NCBI GenBank assembly: GCA_023461435.1
Contig: JAEYLC010000032.1
Coordinates: 1 to 64,000, forward strand
DNA: 64,000 nt
Direction: 5' to 3'
Origin: Bacillota bacterium
GTDB taxonomy: Bacteria > Bacillota > Clostridia > Christensenellales > SZUA-584
Shown: positions 39,552 through 48,757 of the stretch, piece after piece
Numbering within the stretch: position 1 is the stretch's first letter
Layout of the letters: each line of letters begins with the position of its first letter
Notes under the pieces: model-generated
Databases searched by the model: none
The model's input: the letters and a program-made list of their open reading frames with translations, nothing else
Told to the model about the DNA's origin: nothing
Program-made: the position numbers and the translations under genes

Positions 39552-41153
39552 ATGAAAAACAAAAAAATAGTGGCATTTTCGGTGATTTTTGTGTTGGTTC
39601 TTGCGGTATTGGGTATCGCGCTCGGGCTCGTGGTTTCTCCGATTGATAATCCGGACGCCGTGGCGGACCCGGGCGGCGCGAATACGGGCGTGATCTCCGA
39701 CCCGTCCAGTGTGACGCTGGACGGTGTGGCTGCACAGTCTGAAAAGACCTCTATCGGTCTTAACTATGTGTGGGTATTGCTCTGCGGTATGATGGTGTTC
39801 TTCTTTCAGGCCGGTTTCGCGCTTGTGGAGACAGGCTTCACGCAGGCCAAGAACGCGCTGCATACGATGGCGATGAACTTCATGGTGTTTCTGATCGGCG
39901 CGATCGGCTATTACCTTGTGGGCTTCGCGTTCCAGTTCGGCAACTGCGGCGGCAATTCGTACCTCGGTGCCGGAACGGCCGCGCTTGCCAGCGGCGTGTC
40001 CATTGACGGCTTTGGTGGCATTATCGGCACGACGGGCTTTCTGCTCGCAGGCAATACGTATGACGTCGGCATATTCGCGCTGTTCTTTTTCCAGATGGTG
40101 TTCATGGATACGACATGCACCATCCCGACGGGCGCGATGGCGGAGCGCGTCAAGTTCTCTGCCGTTGTAATCATCTCGTTCTTTATCTCGATGGTTTTCT
40201 ATCCGCTGTTCGGCAACTGGATGTGGGGCGGCGGCTGGCTCGCCACCATGGGCGGGAACTTTGGCTTCGGGCACGGCGCTCTCGACTTCGCGGGGTCGTC
40301 CGTGGTGCACGGTATGGGCGGCATGATCGCGCTTTCAAGCGCCATCATCATCGGGCCGCGTATCGGCAAGTTCAGAAAAGACGGCAAACCCAATGCTTTT
40401 CCGGGCCATCATCTGCCGATGGCGATGTTCGGTACCATATTGCTGTTCTTCTGCTGGTTCGCGTTCAACGCGGGCAGCACGCTTAGCGGCGCGGATTTCC
40501 GTCTCTCTGTAGTGGCAACCAACACGATGATTGCGGGTGCGGTCGGCGGCGCGACAGCCATGTTCTATATGTGGGCCAAATACGGCAAGCCTGACCCGTC
40601 GATGACTTGCAACGGCGCGCTGGCGGGTCTTGTGGCCATCACGGCGCCGTGCGCATTTGTCAACAGCATCGCGGCGGCCTTTATCGGTGTGGTGGCGGGT
40701 CTGTTGGTTTGCGTGGCTGTGCATTTCTTCGAGCACCGCTGCAAGATAGACGATCCCGTGGGCGCGATCTCCGTTCACGGTGTCAACGGTATCTGGGGTA
40801 TACTCGCTCTCGGGCTGTTTGCTGACGGCACGTATGGCGACGGGTTCAACGGCGTGGCCGGAGCTGTCCGCGGCCTTTTCTACGGGGATCCCGGCCAGCT
40901 GGTCGCGCAGCTGATCTGTATCGGTACGCTGATCGTCTGGGGCTTTGGCTCGTCGTATCTGTTCATCAAGCTGCTCGATAAGACAATGGGCATTCGGGTC
41001 TCCAAGGAAGCGGAAGTCGGCGGCCTTGATCTGCCGGAAATGGGCGCATATGCGTACCCGAACTTCCAGCTGTCGAGCCAGGACTTTGATGGGTTTACTA
41101 CGTTGACTGCCGATAAGGTGACTGCCGATAAGGGTACGAATTTTGGCGCATAG
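39552..41153 (+). CDS. amt: ammonium transporter
   Basis: A 533-residue Amt/Rh channel. After an N-terminal hydrophobic segment and a Gly/Asp/Pro-rich linker (about 30-60), eleven core helices are visible, with ETGFTQAKNALHTMAMNF, DTTCTIPTGAMAERVKF, GGWLATMGGNFGFGHGALDFAGSSVVH and the pore His-containing GAISVHGVNGIWGILALGLF. The N-terminus looks like an additional signal-anchor or cleaved signal peptide. TAGGAGG lies 9 bases before the ATG. It imports ammonium for GlnA and is probably gated by the upstream P-II protein. Confidence 0.95.
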   Translation: MKNKKIVAFSVIFVLVLAVLGIALGLVVSPIDNPDAVADPGGANTGVISDPSSVTLDGVAAQSEKTSIGLNYVWVLLCGMMVFFFQAGFALVETGFTQAKNALHTMAMNFMVFLIGAIGYYLVGFAFQFGNCGGNSYLGAGTAALASGVSIDGFGGIIGTTGFLLAGNTYDVGIFALFFFQMVFMDTTCTIPTGAMAERVKFSAVVIISFFISMVFYPLFGNWMWGGGWLATMGGNFGFGHGALDFAGSSVVHGMGGMIALSSAIIIGPRIGKFRKDGKPNAFPGHHLPMAMFGTILLFFCWFAFNAGSTLSGADFRLSVVATNTMIAGAVGGATAMFYMWAKYGKPDPSMTCNGALAGLVAITAPCAFVNSIAAAFIGVVAGLLVCVAVHFFEHRCKIDDPVGAISVHGVNGIWGILALGLFADGTYGDGFNGVAGAVRGLFYGDPGQLVAQLICIGTLIVWGFGSSYLFIKLLDKTMGIRVSKEAEVGGLDLPEMGAYAYPNFQLSSQDFDGFTTLTADKVTADKGTNFGA

Positions 41154-41186
41154 CCTTTCGGTCTTTCAAAAATCAAAACGCGGGAG

Positions 41187-41216
41187 GGCCGGGGTTAGCC
41201 GAACCCCGGTCTTTTC
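41187..41216 (+). terminator. terminator of the glnB-amt operon
   Basis: Stem CCGGGGTT/AACCCCGG (41189-41209) with an AGCCG loop, followed by TCTTTTC; it also lies just past the end of the convergent gene. Confidence 0.75.
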
Positions 41217-41220
41217 GTGT

Positions 41221-41688
41221 TTAAATACCGTTTGCTTTGTCAATGAGACTTTGGTCAGTCGTTTCGTTTCGTCCGTAAACAAAAGTTTTCTTAACCCTTT
41301 TTGACAACAGCATATAAAGAATCCACAGTATACTGATCGATACAGAGGCTGCAATATATACAATCTGCAGCGCATCCATTGGGAAGCTTCTTATACTATA
41401 TATAATGAACAATTCGGATATGTTGAATATTAAATTTAGGGATTCCATCACAATGTAAGCAATGGGAAATGCTTTATGCCTTTTAAAAAACATTGCCAAT
41501 ACAACGAAGCAATATATAATAAGAAGCGTAGACAGAATACGAACAGCCTGCCCTGTGGTATCAAGCTGCAAGCCGAAGGTTTGCAAAACGGAATTGCCGC
41601 TGTTCGCAATTCCGAGTATTAGCCTTAAGGCAATAAGAAAAAGCCATCCTCCGATGGTCAGCGGGGCTTCGCCCAAAGCTCTTTTCAT
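41221..41688 (-). CDS. DUF2569-like membrane protein
   Basis: A 155-residue protein with four hydrophobic segments. The opening GGWLFLIALRLILGIANS fits the DUF2569 pattern (conserved GxWL near the first helix). Function unknown. The start (complement of 41686-41688) has GGAGGG upstream; the open frame extends 43 codons further but without a ribosome binding site. It is convergent with amt. Confidence 0.7.
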   Translation of the reverse strand: MKRALGEAPLTIGGWLFLIALRLILGIANSGNSVLQTFGLQLDTTGQAVRILSTLLIIYCFVVLAMFFKRHKAFPIAYIVMESLNLIFNISELFIIYSIRSFPMDALQIVYIAASVSISILWILYMLLSKRVKKTFVYGRNETTDQSLIDKANGI

Positions 41689-41890
41689 GACAGTCCCTCC
41701 CGATTGCTTAAAACTGAACGCGAAGAAAATAATATTAAAAAATGCAGCATTTACAAACCGATTATTCAAACTATATCGCATGAATATGTCGCTGTCTATT
41801 ATAGTATATAATGTCATTGAATCTTATTTTTTGAGTTTTTTCTTAAAATTCAATCATTTTACAACGTAGAAACCGAATGATTGATAACAG

Positions 41891-41919
41891 TTGACACGAT
41901 TTTAAGCATATCATATAAT
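41891..41919 (+). promoter_or_regulatory. consensus promoter of the T-box leader
   Basis: Perfect TTGACA at 41891-41896, a 17-base spacer, and perfect TATAAT at 41914-41919. Transcription should start near 41926. This is the best match to the vegetative consensus in the window. Confidence 0.92.
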
Positions 41920-41925
41920 AAACAC

Positions 41926-42203
41926 AATTATAAATTTTTATCGGCTGTGATGGGGATCAGTAGCTTGGTGAGCCAGCGTGTAGAGAGCCGCCGGATGGTG
42001 CAAGGCGGACGCGGCAGCAAGGTGAACTCGCCCCGGAGCTTCAGCACTGAAACGAGTAGGCGCTGACGAAACCCTTATGCGTTAATTAAGGAAAGGGTAG
42101 CGGCCTGTGAGCCATAAGCCCTTGAATGAGCTGGCGGGCGTGTCCCGCAAGCAGAGTGGTACCGCGAAGCCTTTCGTCTCTGTATGGACGAAGGCTTTTT
42201 TTA
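41926..42203 (+). promoter_or_regulatory. T-box leader, leucine-type specifier
   Basis: Stem I carries AGTA (41959-41962), the AGAGAG bulge segment, the GGATGGTGCAAGGCGG distal region and the specifier loop GAA-CTC-G, with CTC (Leu) at 42027-42029. The T-box core AGAGTGGTACCGCG is at 42153-42166; its TGGT would pair with a tRNA ending ACCA, which fits the A discriminator of tRNA-Leu. The intrinsic terminator (AAGCCTTTCGTC, 42167-42178, with GACGAAGGCTT, 42187-42197) ends in a T run at 42196-42202. Uncharged tRNA-Leu should allow read-through into the acyl-CoA synthetase gene. Confidence 0.9.
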
Positions 42204-42255
42204 TATCAAAAAAGTGGGGCAATCGGGTTAATCAATGATAATTGGAGGGGATACC

Positions 42256-43917
42256 ATGCCGGAATTTATTCACATGACGATTGGTGATTGGCTGGATATG
42301 AAAGCGAAGGAATATCCGGACAAGGAATGCAGCGTTCATCCTTTGGAAGGGCTTCGCTATACGACAGCCGAGTTCAAAGCCGAGTGCGACCGCGTGGCGC
42401 GCGGACTCATGGCGATGGGCATCAAAAAAGGCGACCATGTGGCGATCTGGGCGACAAACTATCCGCAATGGGTGCAGTCGCAGTTTGCCACGGCCAAAAT
42501 CGGCGCTGTGCTCGTCACGGTGAACACCAACTACAAAAAATATGAGCTTGAATATCTGCTTAAACAGTCCGATTCGACGATGCTCATCATGATGGGCGGT
42601 ACGAAGGACAACAGCTACGTCGATCATATCAACGCCGTGTGCCCCGAGCTTGCCAAATGCGAGCCCGGGAAACTGAGCAGCCGCAAGCTGCCTTTTCTCA
42701 AGACGGTCGTTTTCCTTGATGAAGAGCAGCATCCCGGCATGTACCATTGGGGCGATGTGCTTACGCTTTCCGAAAAAGTGAGTGAGGAAGACCGCGCGGC
42801 ACGCCAGGCAGAGTGCGACCCGCACGATGTGATCAACATGCAGTACACCTCGGGCACGACCGGATTTCCCAAGGGCGTGATGCTCACGCATTATAACCTC
42901 ATTAACAACGGCAGGATTATCGGCGAGTCGATGGCGTTTTCGGCGCAAGACCGGCTTTGCATCACGGTGCCGCTGTTTCACTGCTTTGGGTGTGTGCTCG
43001 GCGTGATGGCGTCCATCACCAACGACACGGCGATGGTGTTTGTGGACCATTTCCATCCCACGCGCGTGCTCGGCGTGCTCGAATCGGAAAAATGTACGGC
43101 GGTGCACGGCGTGCCGACGATGTTCATCGCGATGATGGAGCACCCGGACTTCCCCAAATACGATCTGTCGCATATGCGCACCGGTATCATGGCGGGCTCC
43201 ACCTGCCCTGTCGAGGTGATGAAGGCAGCAGCGGAAAAGATGAACATGCGCCATATCACAAGCGTGTACGGTCAGACCGAATCATCGCCGGGCATCACGC
43301 AGTCAACCGTCAACGATCCGCTCGAGATCCGCGTCTCCACGGTGGGGCGCGCGTATCCGAATGTGGAAGCCAAGGTGATTGACCCCGAGACCGGCAACGA
43401 TGTGCCGCCGAATACGGTCGGCGAGATCGTTACGCGCGGCTATCACGTGATGAAAGGGTATTACAAAATGCCCGAAGCCACCGCGCAGGTGATCGACAAG
43501 GGCGGATGGCTGCATACGGGAGACCTCGGTGTCCGCGACGAAGACGGGTATTACAGGATCACGGGGCGCTTGAAGGACATGATCATCAGAGGCGGCGAGA
43601 ATATCTACCCGCGTGAGATCGAGGAGTTCCTTTACACACACCCGTCTGTGACGGATGTGCAGGTGGTGGGCGTCAGAGACCATAAATACGGCGAAGAAGT
43701 GCTTGCCTGCATTATATTGAAGCCGGGGGCAAGCGAGACGGAGGAGGCCATGATCCAGTACGTGAAAGACGGCCTTTCCAAGCATAAAGCGCCGCGGTAT
43801 GTTCGCTTCGTGGATACGTTCCCGATGACCGCCAGCGGCAAAATTCAAAAATACAAGCTGCGCGAATGGGGCGAGCAGGAGCTTGGCCTCACGGAGGGCG
43901 AAGAAGGCGACGCATAA
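42256..43917 (+). CDS. AMP-forming acyl-CoA synthetase
   Basis: A 553-residue ANL-superfamily enzyme that activates a carboxylic acid to the acyl-CoA through an acyl-adenylate. Motifs: P-loop-like YTSGTTGFPKG near residue 200, A5 motif YGQTESS, TGDLG, the hinge region ITGRLKDMIIRGGENIYPREIE and the catalytic Lys in SGKIQKYKLRE. It resembles medium-chain fatty-acid CoA ligases; exact substrate unknown. The ATG at 42256 follows TTGGAGGGG. Expression is placed under a leucine T-box, unusual for this family, suggesting a role in leucine or branched-chain acid metabolism. It is monocistronic with a terminator at 43930. Confidence 0.9.
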   Translation: MPEFIHMTIGDWLDMKAKEYPDKECSVHPLEGLRYTTAEFKAECDRVARGLMAMGIKKGDHVAIWATNYPQWVQSQFATAKIGAVLVTVNTNYKKYELEYLLKQSDSTMLIMMGGTKDNSYVDHINAVCPELAKCEPGKLSSRKLPFLKTVVFLDEEQHPGMYHWGDVLTLSEKVSEEDRAARQAECDPHDVINMQYTSGTTGFPKGVMLTHYNLINNGRIIGESMAFSAQDRLCITVPLFHCFGCVLGVMASITNDTAMVFVDHFHPTRVLGVLESEKCTAVHGVPTMFIAMMEHPDFPKYDLSHMRTGIMAGSTCPVEVMKAAAEKMNMRHITSVYGQTESSPGITQSTVNDPLEIRVSTVGRAYPNVEAKVIDPETGNDVPPNTVGEIVTRGYHVMKGYYKMPEATAQVIDKGGWLHTGDLGVRDEDGYYRITGRLKDMIIRGGENIYPREIEEFLYTHPSVTDVQVVGVRDHKYGEEVLACIILKPGASETEEAMIQYVKDGLSKHKAPRYVRFVDTFPMTASGKIQKYKLREWGEQELGLTEGEEGDA

Positions 43918-43929
43918 GAGTTTTAGCGG

Positions 43930-43961
43930 ACGGGATTGGCTGGCAGCCGGTCCCGTTTTTT
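43930..43961 (+). terminator. terminator of the acyl-CoA synthetase gene
   Basis: Twelve-bp stem ACGGGATTGGCT/AGCCGGTCCCGT with a GGC loop and two G-U pairs, followed by six T residues. Confidence 0.88.
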
Positions 43962-44078
43962 GCGAAGGTTCGAGGAATAATTGGATAATATTCCAATGGA
44001 GAATTTGCATTTTGGCATGAAAACGAGCCTAATATAATAATAATGAAATAATTCTCAAGAAAGATAAAAGAATCCCCT

Positions 44079-44107
44079 CTTGTGTTCCGGCTGAAACTGT
44101 GTATAAT
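44079..44107 (+). promoter_or_regulatory. promoter of the small winged-helix-like gene
   Basis: TTGTGT at 44079-44084, a 17-base spacer, and TATAAT at 44102-44107 preceded by TG; transcript start near 44114. Confidence 0.7.
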
Positions 44108-44152
44108 AAGTCGTGCGGTTTGACAACTGGAGGAGGCATACGAATAATCATC

Positions 44153-44422
44153 ATGTTAAACAATGGTCAAGAGGAAAAAGTATTAAAAAAACTGGCGGAG
44201 ATTGAAAAGCAGCTACCGGACGGAGTGTCGCTGACATTTGCCGTCGATAATCTGATAGAGACGATGAACGACGACGAATGGAAAGGCTTTATAGTCACAT
44301 TGCGCAAGCTCATTGATGACGAGTATTTGATAAAGCATACGAAGAAAGAAACAAAAAACAAGGTTCCTTTTTGGCTTGAATTCACAAACAAAGGTCACGA
44401 ATATTGCAGAAAATTAGGTTAA
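44153..44422 (+). CDS. small hypothetical protein, winged-helix-like
   Basis: An 89-residue protein. The C-terminal half (VTLRKLIDDEYLIKHTKKE...FWLEFTNKGHEYCRKLG) has the spacing of a winged helix, with a wing followed by an L/FTxKGxxY helix as in small regulators. The first ATG is at 44153, but the strong GGAGGAGG at 44129-44136 is 16 bases away, so an unusual start codon nearer to it (ATA at 44144) cannot be excluded. It has its own promoter and terminator. Function unknown. Confidence 0.65.
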   Translation: MLNNGQEEKVLKKLAEIEKQLPDGVSLTFAVDNLIETMNDDEWKGFIVTLRKLIDDEYLIKHTKKETKNKVPFWLEFTNKGHEYCRKLG

Positions 44423-44438
44423 GCCGCACTTTTCAAGA

Positions 44439-44465
44439 AGTACTGCGAAGGCAGTGCTTTTTTTG
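44439..44465 (+). terminator. terminator of the small winged-helix-like gene
   Basis: Eight-bp stem AGTACTGC/GCAGTGCT with a GAAG loop and one G-U pair, followed by a run of seven T residues. Confidence 0.85.
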
Positions 44466-44668
44466 TATATAAAAGGAGCGAGCATATATATCGCGGTTGG
44501 CATTATCTCCCGTTATTAATGAAAATATGACTATACGAAAATAAAAAAATGGTGTATTATAGAAAAAACAAATCGATTTTTCACCATATTCACATTCATA
44601 TCGATCTGACATTTGTCTGCTCTTGATGTTTTTTGCATATAAAAAGCATATGATTGGGGAAAAAACAA

Positions 44669-47600
44669 ATGAAAAAGAAGAAGTATATTGTTTGGAGTTT
44701 GGTGGCTTGTCTCATCATGCAGATCGTTATTACGGGAATGGCCACAGCCGCCGGGCCGATACCCGATGACTTAACCTCGCATCCGGAATATTTGGTTGTA
44801 CACAACACGACGGATGCATACAGTGAGAGCGGAGGCCCGTCGGTGATCAAGGTCTTAGATCCCGATGATAATGAGCTGTACCCAACAGGAAATGTTTATT
44901 CGGATATTCCGAACGGTTCAACGATACAACTCACATATCGGTTCAACTTGGATGATGGCGTCAGCCCGGATATCAATACATATTCCGGAAGCAATTACTT
45001 CTATATCAGTTTGCCGGAGGATATTACATTCGACTATGTAACCGGCGGGCCGTACGATATTATTGCTGATCCGGGAACCTCTTCCTGGCTGATGGGGACT
45101 TGGGAATTTACCGATTCGCATACCATAAGAGTTGATTTTTCTGATCAAGTATCCTCCCATCTCGCCATGTGGGGTGAAATCGGCCTTCAAGGGACATTCA
45201 ACGATATTGAATACGGGGATGAAACGGAGCGGACGCTCGTGCTCGGAAGTGAAAGCGTCATATTCAGACGCATACCGCCCGACCCGCCGCAGATTACGCT
45301 GGAAAAAAGCGGCGTCTACGACGCCGCCACCAACACGATTGAATGGACGGTCACAGTCACGCCGCCTGACGGATGGGCACTCGACGGTTATACCTTGGTG
45401 GATGCTTACAGCGCAAACCAGACATTCGTATCCAATTCATTCTTTCACGGTGCGACTGTGGCGGATGCGGGCCTTGATTTGACGACGGCCAATCAGATAT
45501 CGTACACATTCCCGGATACCGACCCTGATACCACGGGCGTACAGACAATCAAATACAAAACGTCTCCGACATCCTTCAGTGCGGAGGATGGTTCGTCAAC
45601 AGCGGCGGAACAGTCCACATTTACCAACGCCGCGACTGTCAAGCACGCGGCGGATACGCTGGCGGGCCCTGTGACCGCGACGGTGGCGACAAACTGGATA
45701 TCCAAGACTGCAGCGAATCCCAGCACTAACGTGATCAGGTGGGAAGTCACCGCAAGCGTTCCTGACGGCGGATCAGTGACAGGTGCGATTATCCATGACA
45801 CACTGCCCATAGGCATGGTACTCGATACGAGCCATACTGTTCAGATATCTTTGAATGGCGGCCCTTTAACCGATGTGGAAAGCACATCAACAAATGAATG
45901 GGGCAAATATTCATATACTCCCGGTACTTCCGGAAGTTCGGGGACTCATGGGATTCTGAATTACCGTTTTGCGTCAGATGGTGCTTTTTCGGGCTCAGCA
46001 AGGCTCGTTTATTACACAAAGGTTGAAGTTCCAGACGATTACCTGAAAACGAACTCCCCGATTACATTCCCTAATCTGGCAGATCTTCAATGGGAGAATA
46101 TGCCGGATCCCACCAATCCGCCGGAGGACCCTGTCAACGGCACCATTCCGGGGAGCGGCCTCATCAGCAAGTCAGCAGCGGGCGGTACGGAGAACTATAA
46201 TAACCTGAACGGCGGCTATATCCATTGGACCATCACGGTGAACAGGAACAAGATCACCATGCTAAACGCGTGGATCGGCGATCTCATTGCGGCGGGGCAG
46301 GAGCTGGTCATTGACGACGATGATCATGCGTTTATCGTGAGCAGGAACGGTACTGCCGAAACGACATATACATCCATTCCCATAACTGATCCAAATCTGA
46401 CTGTGACGGACAGTCGGAATTTTAGTTATTCGTTCCCCGCGAGCTTCACGGATACGTATACGCTGGATTATTATACACGGATTATCGATGTGTCAGCAGC
46501 CAAAAACGACGCTGCCGGGCTGGACTTACTGTATGCCAATGGCAATGTCAATTTCGGCAACGGGGCGACGCTCCACAGAGACGGCAGCACAGATGATTCG
46601 AGCGGGCCGAATAAAACGTTCAGAAGTCAGATGATCAACAAAGGCGTCGGGGCTTATAACTATAGTGATCATACGATCAAATGGACGGTGACGGTGAACC
46701 GCAACAGAATGCCGCTGACTAACGCGACGATGACGGACTTGCTTCCCGCCGGTATGGATCTGCTTATTGACGCGACGCATCCGTTTGAGGTCTCCGTGAA
46801 CGGCAGTCTGGACCCGGATGTTCACGCGCCGACCGGCATCGCAAGCGACGGTCGGTCCTTCACCTATAATTTTGGCGCGGCGACGACAACAGATCAGTAC
46901 GCCATCTCGTTCTACACGCACCTTCAAGACGGACAGCTTGAAACAGAATGGAGCGGGACGAAGGCGTTTATAAACACGTCACAGCTGCGGGGCGATGAGA
47001 TTTATACGCATATTGACGCAAGCGCAACGGCCAATATCGCAAACCCTGTGATATCCAAAGACCGTATATATGTGGCGGGCGGGGATTCGATCGACTGGTC
47101 GGTTTCCATCAACGCGGGCAAGATCCCGCTTATCAACGCTGTTGTGACCGATCAGCTGGACCCGGGCCTTTCGTTTGAGACCGCTTCGCTTAAGCTCTAC
47201 GAGGTGGATGTCAACCCGTCTACGGGCGCGGTGTTTCCGGCTTCGTCCGGCACGCTGGTGACCACAGGGTATACGGTGGATTTACCGAGCACCGCCAACT
47301 CAAATACGCTCACGGTTCATTTGCCGGAGGGAAGCAGCAAGGTATATCGGCTTGAGTTCACCACATTCATCATTTCCGATGATCTTGATTTTGTCAATGA
47401 GGCCGTTCTTTCAGGCACGACGAACAGCCCGAGCGGTGATGACGAAGCCGAAGAGGTTGTTGTCAACAACCTTTGGTCGAGCGGCGGCAGCGGCAGCCAG
47501 CAGCTCACCGTTTACAAGGACGACGGTAAAGGCAACCCCGTGCCCGGTTCGATTTATCAACTGCTGAATTTCAACAAACAACCGATTTTGAAGAGCGGAA

Positions 47601-48757
47601 ACCCGGTGACTGCGACAACCGATTCGCATGGCAACGCCGTATTCACCAATCTGCCCGCTTGGGTTTTCTATGCCAAAGAAGTATTTGCGCCGGACGGCTT
47701 CCTGTTGAATCCCGATGTGATCGGCGGCGAAAGGGCTGGGACGGATACGCTCTTTACAACCGCTGACGCCCCGGCGCTGGGAACGATAAGCTTTAATAAG
47801 ACGACGCACAAGGGTGCGGCTTTGAGCGGCGGAGAATTCACGCTGACGGGCGAAGCGTATGACGGGTCTGACGTGACCAAGACGGCGGCAAGCGTCGGCG
47901 GCATAGTCACGTTCAGCGATGTGCCGCTCGGAACGTATACGATACGCGAAACGAGGGCTCCGGCTGGTTTTTATGTGTCGGATACAGTGCTTACGGCCAT
48001 GGTCAGCTATGCCGATGAGGACAGGCTTGCGGTAAAAAGCGAAATATCAGCCGACAAGATCGTCGATCAGCCGATACCGGGAGAGCATTTTGGCTCCATC
48101 GGGCTCAAAAAGACGGATGAAACCGGCAAAGCGCTTGCGGGCGCTGTGTTTGGGCTTTATAACAGCGACGGGGCTTTGGCACAGCAAGCTGTTTCCCAAA
48201 GCGACGGCACGGTGACCTTTTCCCATGTGACGCTCGGGACATACAAAATCAAGGAGATCACCCCGCCCGCCGGACATCTCGCATCGGCGCGTGAAATAAC
48301 CGTATCGATTGAGGATGACGGCGATATCATTGATGGCGGCACGCTCACTAATAAAACCATATACGGCAGCATACGTGTCGTTAAAACAACGGATGACGGC
48401 AAAACGTTGTTGCCCGGCGCTCAGCTTTCGCTCTACAAGAAGGGCGGGACGGAGATCGTGGCCCAGGGAGTTTCGGGAGCGGACGGCGTTGTCGTCTTTG
48501 AGAACCTTCTTTACGGTGATTACGTGATACGCGAAACGAAGGCGCCCGACGGGTATACGCTTTCGGCTTTGGAGATCCCGGTATCCGTCAAGGAGGATGG
48601 CAAAGTGGTGGATGCGGGCACATTCGTCAATACGCGTATAGTCGAATCGCCCAAGACAGGCGACGACATCATGGGATATTTTGTGCTGGCGCTTTGCAGT
48701 ATCGCCGGTATTGCGGTGGTTTATGTTATCAGCAAGAGAATTAAGAAGATCGGCTAG
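44669..48757 (+). CDS. cell-wall-anchored adhesin with Cna-B/SpaA-type domains and SPKTG motif
   Basis: A 1362-residue surface protein. Signal peptide about 1-29 (basic MKKKK, hydrophobic core, ATAA). A long stalk holds at least five beta domains with a recurring xKxG/S...I.WTVTVN pattern, typical of isopeptide or DUF11-like adhesin repeats. Four Cna-B/SpaA-type domains fill about 940-1315, each ending near IRETxAPxGY with the Glu expected for an isopeptide bond. The C-terminus has the sorting signal SPKTG (about 1327-1331), a hydrophobic segment and a basic tail (KRIKKIG). A weak GGGG precedes the ATG. The sortase B gene follows with overlap. Confidence 0.92.
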   Translation: MKKKKYIVWSLVACLIMQIVITGMATAAGPIPDDLTSHPEYLVVHNTTDAYSESGGPSVIKVLDPDDNELYPTGNVYSDIPNGSTIQLTYRFNLDDGVSPDINTYSGSNYFYISLPEDITFDYVTGGPYDIIADPGTSSWLMGTWEFTDSHTIRVDFSDQVSSHLAMWGEIGLQGTFNDIEYGDETERTLVLGSESVIFRRIPPDPPQITLEKSGVYDAATNTIEWTVTVTPPDGWALDGYTLVDAYSANQTFVSNSFFHGATVADAGLDLTTANQISYTFPDTDPDTTGVQTIKYKTSPTSFSAEDGSSTAAEQSTFTNAATVKHAADTLAGPVTATVATNWISKTAANPSTNVIRWEVTASVPDGGSVTGAIIHDTLPIGMVLDTSHTVQISLNGGPLTDVESTSTNEWGKYSYTPGTSGSSGTHGILNYRFASDGAFSGSARLVYYTKVEVPDDYLKTNSPITFPNLADLQWENMPDPTNPPEDPVNGTIPGSGLISKSAAGGTENYNNLNGGYIHWTITVNRNKITMLNAWIGDLIAAGQELVIDDDDHAFIVSRNGTAETTYTSIPITDPNLTVTDSRNFSYSFPASFTDTYTLDYYTRIIDVSAAKNDAAGLDLLYANGNVNFGNGATLHRDGSTDDSSGPNKTFRSQMINKGVGAYNYSDHTIKWTVTVNRNRMPLTNATMTDLLPAGMDLLIDATHPFEVSVNGSLDPDVHAPTGIASDGRSFTYNFGAATTTDQYAISFYTHLQDGQLETEWSGTKAFINTSQLRGDEIYTHIDASATANIANPVISKDRIYVAGGDSIDWSVSINAGKIPLINAVVTDQLDPGLSFETASLKLYEVDVNPSTGAVFPASSGTLVTTGYTVDLPSTANSNTLTVHLPEGSSKVYRLEFTTFIISDDLDFVNEAVLSGTTNSPSGDDEAEEVVVNNLWSSGGSGSQQLTVYKDDGKGNPVPGSIYQLLNFNKQPILKSGNPVTATTDSHGNAVFTNLPAWVFYAKEVFAPDGFLLNPDVIGGERAGTDTLFTTADAPALGTISFNKTTHKGAALSGGEFTLTGEAYDGSDVTKTAASVGGIVTFSDVPLGTYTIRETRAPAGFYVSDTVLTAMVSYADEDRLAVKSEISADKIVDQPIPGEHFGSIGLKKTDETGKALAGAVFGLYNSDGALAQQAVSQSDGTVTFSHVTLGTYKIKEITPPAGHLASAREITVSIEDDGDIIDGGTLTNKTIYGSIRVVKTTDDGKTLLPGAQLSLYKKGGTEIVAQGVSGADGVVVFENLLYGDYVIRETKAPDGYTLSALEIPVSVKEDGKVVDAGTFVNTRIVESPKTGDDIMGYFVLALCSIAGIAVVYVISKRIKKIG

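Noticed and set aside
48681..48722. Sortase start at 48681
   Set aside because: It would overlap the adhesin gene by 77 bases and add residues with no signal-anchor character; no ribosome binding site precedes it.
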